Assembly: GCA_031260455.1 (NCBI GenBank)
Contig: JAIRJW010000025.1
Location: forward strand, 1 to 33,384
DNA length: 33,384 nucleotides
From: Fluviicola sp.
GTDB taxonomy: Bacteria > Bacteroidota > Bacteroidia > Flavobacteriales_D > Crocinitomicaceae
Direction of reading: 5' to 3'
Positions 31,352-33,384 of the stretch are shown in pieces; position 1 is the stretch's first letter, and each line of letters begins with the position of its first letter. A model generated the notes under the pieces. The model had not been told where the DNA came from, searched no databases, and was given only the letters and a program-made list of their open reading frames with translations. The translations under genes and the position numbers were made by a program.

Positions 31352-33384
31352 ATGAAGTCAATTTTATTCAAAAACAAGGGCAATACGGGTTTACCCTCCC
31401 CTCTGCCCAGTAAAAAGATGCGGCATAGTCTGTTTTCAAGGCTTTATGTTAGCAACTATTTTCAAAACAATCCGTACAGTTACGAGCATTCCAGTCATGC
31501 AAAATCTTACACTACTGTAGGATTTATCATGTCTTTGTTTGCTTCATTTTTAATACTCATACAGCCAAATATTGGGTACGGACAATATCGCATACCTGCA
31601 TCCACTTCGGTACAATCGGCATATATGCAAAAGCAATTTGCCCAAAACGGAAGTTTTGAAGGCTTTCAACCTTCACAGGAACTAATTGAAAAGAGAACAC
31701 AAAATGCGAAACATTTTGATAATGGTAACGGTACGTTTACTGTTGTAACCGGGAATACTTACCATTACAAAGATGCTTCCGGCAAATGGCAGGACATTGA
31801 TTTATCTCTGCAACCTGCTACAAAACAAGGATTTGCGTTTTCAAATGAAACCAACGAATTTAAAAGCTATTTTCCTTCCACAGCAGGAAATACCGCTTTG
31901 CAGATGAAAGTTGGGAGTACCGTATTTAATTGGTGGAATCAACCAGCTTTGAACTTATCCGCAAATGGTAATCTGTTGAATACTTTTAAAGCTGCCTCAA
32001 AAGCTCCTGTGTTGAACGAAGATGGACAAACCATAAATTATAACGGTGTTTATGACGGTATCACAGAGCAGTTTGTGATGAAAAAAAACGGTATTGAAAA
32101 CAATACCATCATAAACCACCTGTCTTCTGAAATAGTGCAGCTGCCTAATGGTGCAGCATTGTCTTTTTCCCAGTTTATTCCGTTACAGTCCGGATGGACA
32201 GTAGATGTAGACGGTAACAGAAAAACAGGAAAATTTTCTGCTGAAAAATTTCATATCAATATCCCCGGCACAAACGACGGGATTTATTTTGGAAATATTT
32301 TGGTTTTTGACAATTCTCTCAGTTATTCCGAGGCTGAAATGCTTTTTGCCTCTCCTGAGGAGAAGCTTTCCGCTAAAGAAAAACTTCAAAAAGCGGAAAA
32401 TACACTGTTATGTAATTATGAAATACAGTTTGTGGATGGCGGAATGATCGTATCTGTAAAAATGCCTGCTGACTGGTTAAAAAGCAGCAATCGCTCATTC
32501 CCTGTTACCATAGACCCTACTGTCACTATTACGCCTACTCCGCAATACTCTGGTGGTTATTTTTATGCGCCGACATCTAACTGGTATGGATATCAGCGTC
32601 ATGCAGATCTGTATCTTGCTTCTGAAATAGGAGTGTCAAATATTACTATTTCGGCTATTGAGTTCAATAGAATGTCAACATCCGGAACCGCTACCTCCCT
32701 GCCATACAAAGTATTTATGCGCACCACTACAGCTACTGCATTAAATACAAACGCATGGAACTCAACTACCTATACGGGGGGATTAACTGCCTTATTTAAT
32801 TCTTCTGTTAATTTTCATGGTACTACCACAGGCTGGAAAATGTTCACGCTTACGGCTCCTTTTACTTATACAGGAAACAACCTGATCGTGATGGTAAGTG
32901 ACTTCTATGGAGGAAGTGGTAGTGCTAAATATATGTCTTTAACACAGACATCAACACCAGGTTCAAGACAGGCTTACAAGCGTCAGGATAGTAGTGACCC
33001 GGGAGATGCATCAGCTATGAGTGTAGAAAGTTATCTGCCGGAGATAAGATTGACTTATGCATTCGCCACACCATGCTCCGGTACGCCATCAGCAGGCACT
33101 GCAGGTGCTACGGTTACCAATGCTTGTGCCAGCGTTCCTTTTGATGTATCGCTTACTGGTGCTACGAGTGCAGGAGGTATCACTTACCAATGGCAAAGTT
33201 CGCCACAAGGACAAAATAACTTTACCAATATAGCAGCTGGTACAGGTATGTCTTATACTGTAGCTAATCAAACCTCTGCTACTGATTATCGTTGTATAGT
33301 AACTTGCACCAATACCGGAGGTAGCGCAGATACCTCAAACGTAATTTCGGTTGGGCAGAATACTCCTTCACAATGCTATTGCAT
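31352..33384 (+). CDS. N-terminal part of a very large exported protein, RHS/wall-associated-like leader (cut by window edge)
   Basis: 677 codons with no stop before the window edge. The ATG at 31352 gives an unusual ~57-residue polar lead (MKSILFKNKGNTGLPSPLPS...) before the hydrophobic MSLFASFLILIQPNIGYGQ, which alone would be a normal signal peptide starting at the ATG at 31529. The mature part has FTVVTGNTYHYKDASGKWQD, IDLSLQP, INYNGVYDGITEQFVMKKNG and WLKSSNRSFPVTIDPTVTI. The 'x-x-(Y/F)PVTIDPTV' phrase and the preceding layout recur in the N-terminal parts of RHS, YD-repeat and wall-associated proteins. A beta domain (~395-570) and an Ig-like domain (CSGTPSAGTAGATVTNACAS ... ITYQWQSSPQGQNNF) follow. 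Its C-terminal half and any toxin, RHS or T9SS domain are outside the window. Confidence 0.8.
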   Translation, partial: MKSILFKNKGNTGLPSPLPSKKMRHSLFSRLYVSNYFQNNPYSYEHSSHAKSYTTVGFIMSLFASFLILIQPNIGYGQYRIPASTSVQSAYMQKQFAQNGSFEGFQPSQELIEKRTQNAKHFDNGNGTFTVVTGNTYHYKDASGKWQDIDLSLQPATKQGFAFSNETNEFKSYFPSTAGNTALQMKVGSTVFNWWNQPALNLSANGNLLNTFKAASKAPVLNEDGQTINYNGVYDGITEQFVMKKNGIENNTIINHLSSEIVQLPNGAALSFSQFIPLQSGWTVDVDGNRKTGKFSAEKFHINIPGTNDGIYFGNILVFDNSLSYSEAEMLFASPEEKLSAKEKLQKAENTLLCNYEIQFVDGGMIVSVKMPADWLKSSNRSFPVTIDPTVTITPTPQYSGGYFYAPTSNWYGYQRHADLYLASEIGVSNITISAIEFNRMSTSGTATSLPYKVFMRTTTATALNTNAWNSTTYTGGLTALFNSSVNFHGTTTGWKMFTLTAPFTYTGNNLIVMVSDFYGGSGSAKYMSLTQTSTPGSRQAYKRQDSSDPGDASAMSVESYLPEIRLTYAFATPCSGTPSAGTAGATVTNACASVPFDVSLTGATSAGGITYQWQSSPQGQNNFTNIAAGTGMSYTVANQTSATDYRCIVTCTNTGGSADTSNVISVGQNTPSQCYC

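Overview
The window reads as chromosomal DNA of a Bacteroidetes (Bacteroidota) bacterium, most likely Flavobacteriales. The grounds are three exported proteins with C-terminal type IX secretion (T9SS) sorting domains containing a YPNP motif, a CzcA/CusA-type RND pump fused to its TolC-like outer-membrane factor, an outer-membrane beta-barrel protein with a carboxypeptidase-regulatory-like N-terminus, and promoter elements of the Bacteroidetes type (TTG, spacer, TAnnTTTG). I see no transposase, integrase, CRISPR array, rRNA or origin.

Layout. 1-210 (-): start of a VIT1/CCC1-type metal transporter. 423-6388 (+): a metal-efflux operon of a small exported protein, the RND-TolC fusion and a lipoprotein adaptor, closed by an intrinsic terminator. 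6581-11445 (+): an OmpR-type response regulator, its histidine kinase, a PepSY-like periplasmic protein and an outer-membrane beta-barrel protein, probably one envelope-sensing unit. 11786-11861 (-): a lone tRNA-Lys(UUU) with a textbook promoter and terminator. 12267-17259 (-): two large T9SS-secreted proteins sharing a related N-terminal domain, and an exported 208-residue protein of unknown function. 17526-20028 (-): an IbrA-like PP-loop ATPase, an IbrB-like ParB/Srx protein and a MarC-family membrane protein in one tight operon. 20164-26321 (-): a P3A-type proton-pumping ATPase with a SulP anion transporter, then a PPK2 polyphosphate kinase with a SpoIIAA/STAS-like protein. 26322-27156: a long non-coding stretch rich in inverted repeats that ends in a strong terminator with no gene in front of it. 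27157-27858 (+): a Crp/Fnr regulator. 28332-30977 (+): a T9SS-exported protein with a GEVED domain and three nearly identical 52-residue repeats. 31352-end (+): the N-terminal part of a very large exported protein resembling the leader part of RHS/wall-associated proteins.

How the genes may work together. The left third is envelope and metal homeostasis: uptake or storage (VIT), efflux (RND, adaptor, fused outer-membrane factor) and a two-component system with its own envelope proteins. The 20-28 kb stretch groups an ATP-driven proton pump, an anion transporter, a polyphosphate-using nucleotide kinase, a STAS-like protein and a Crp/Fnr regulator. This suggests an energy, pH or anion stress module, but that is inference from gene content only. 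The least understood parts are the IbrA/IbrB/MarC operon, the non-coding 26.3-27.1 kb region and the two GTG-start genes that sit 4 nt behind a TAnnTTTG box and may be read as leaderless mRNAs.
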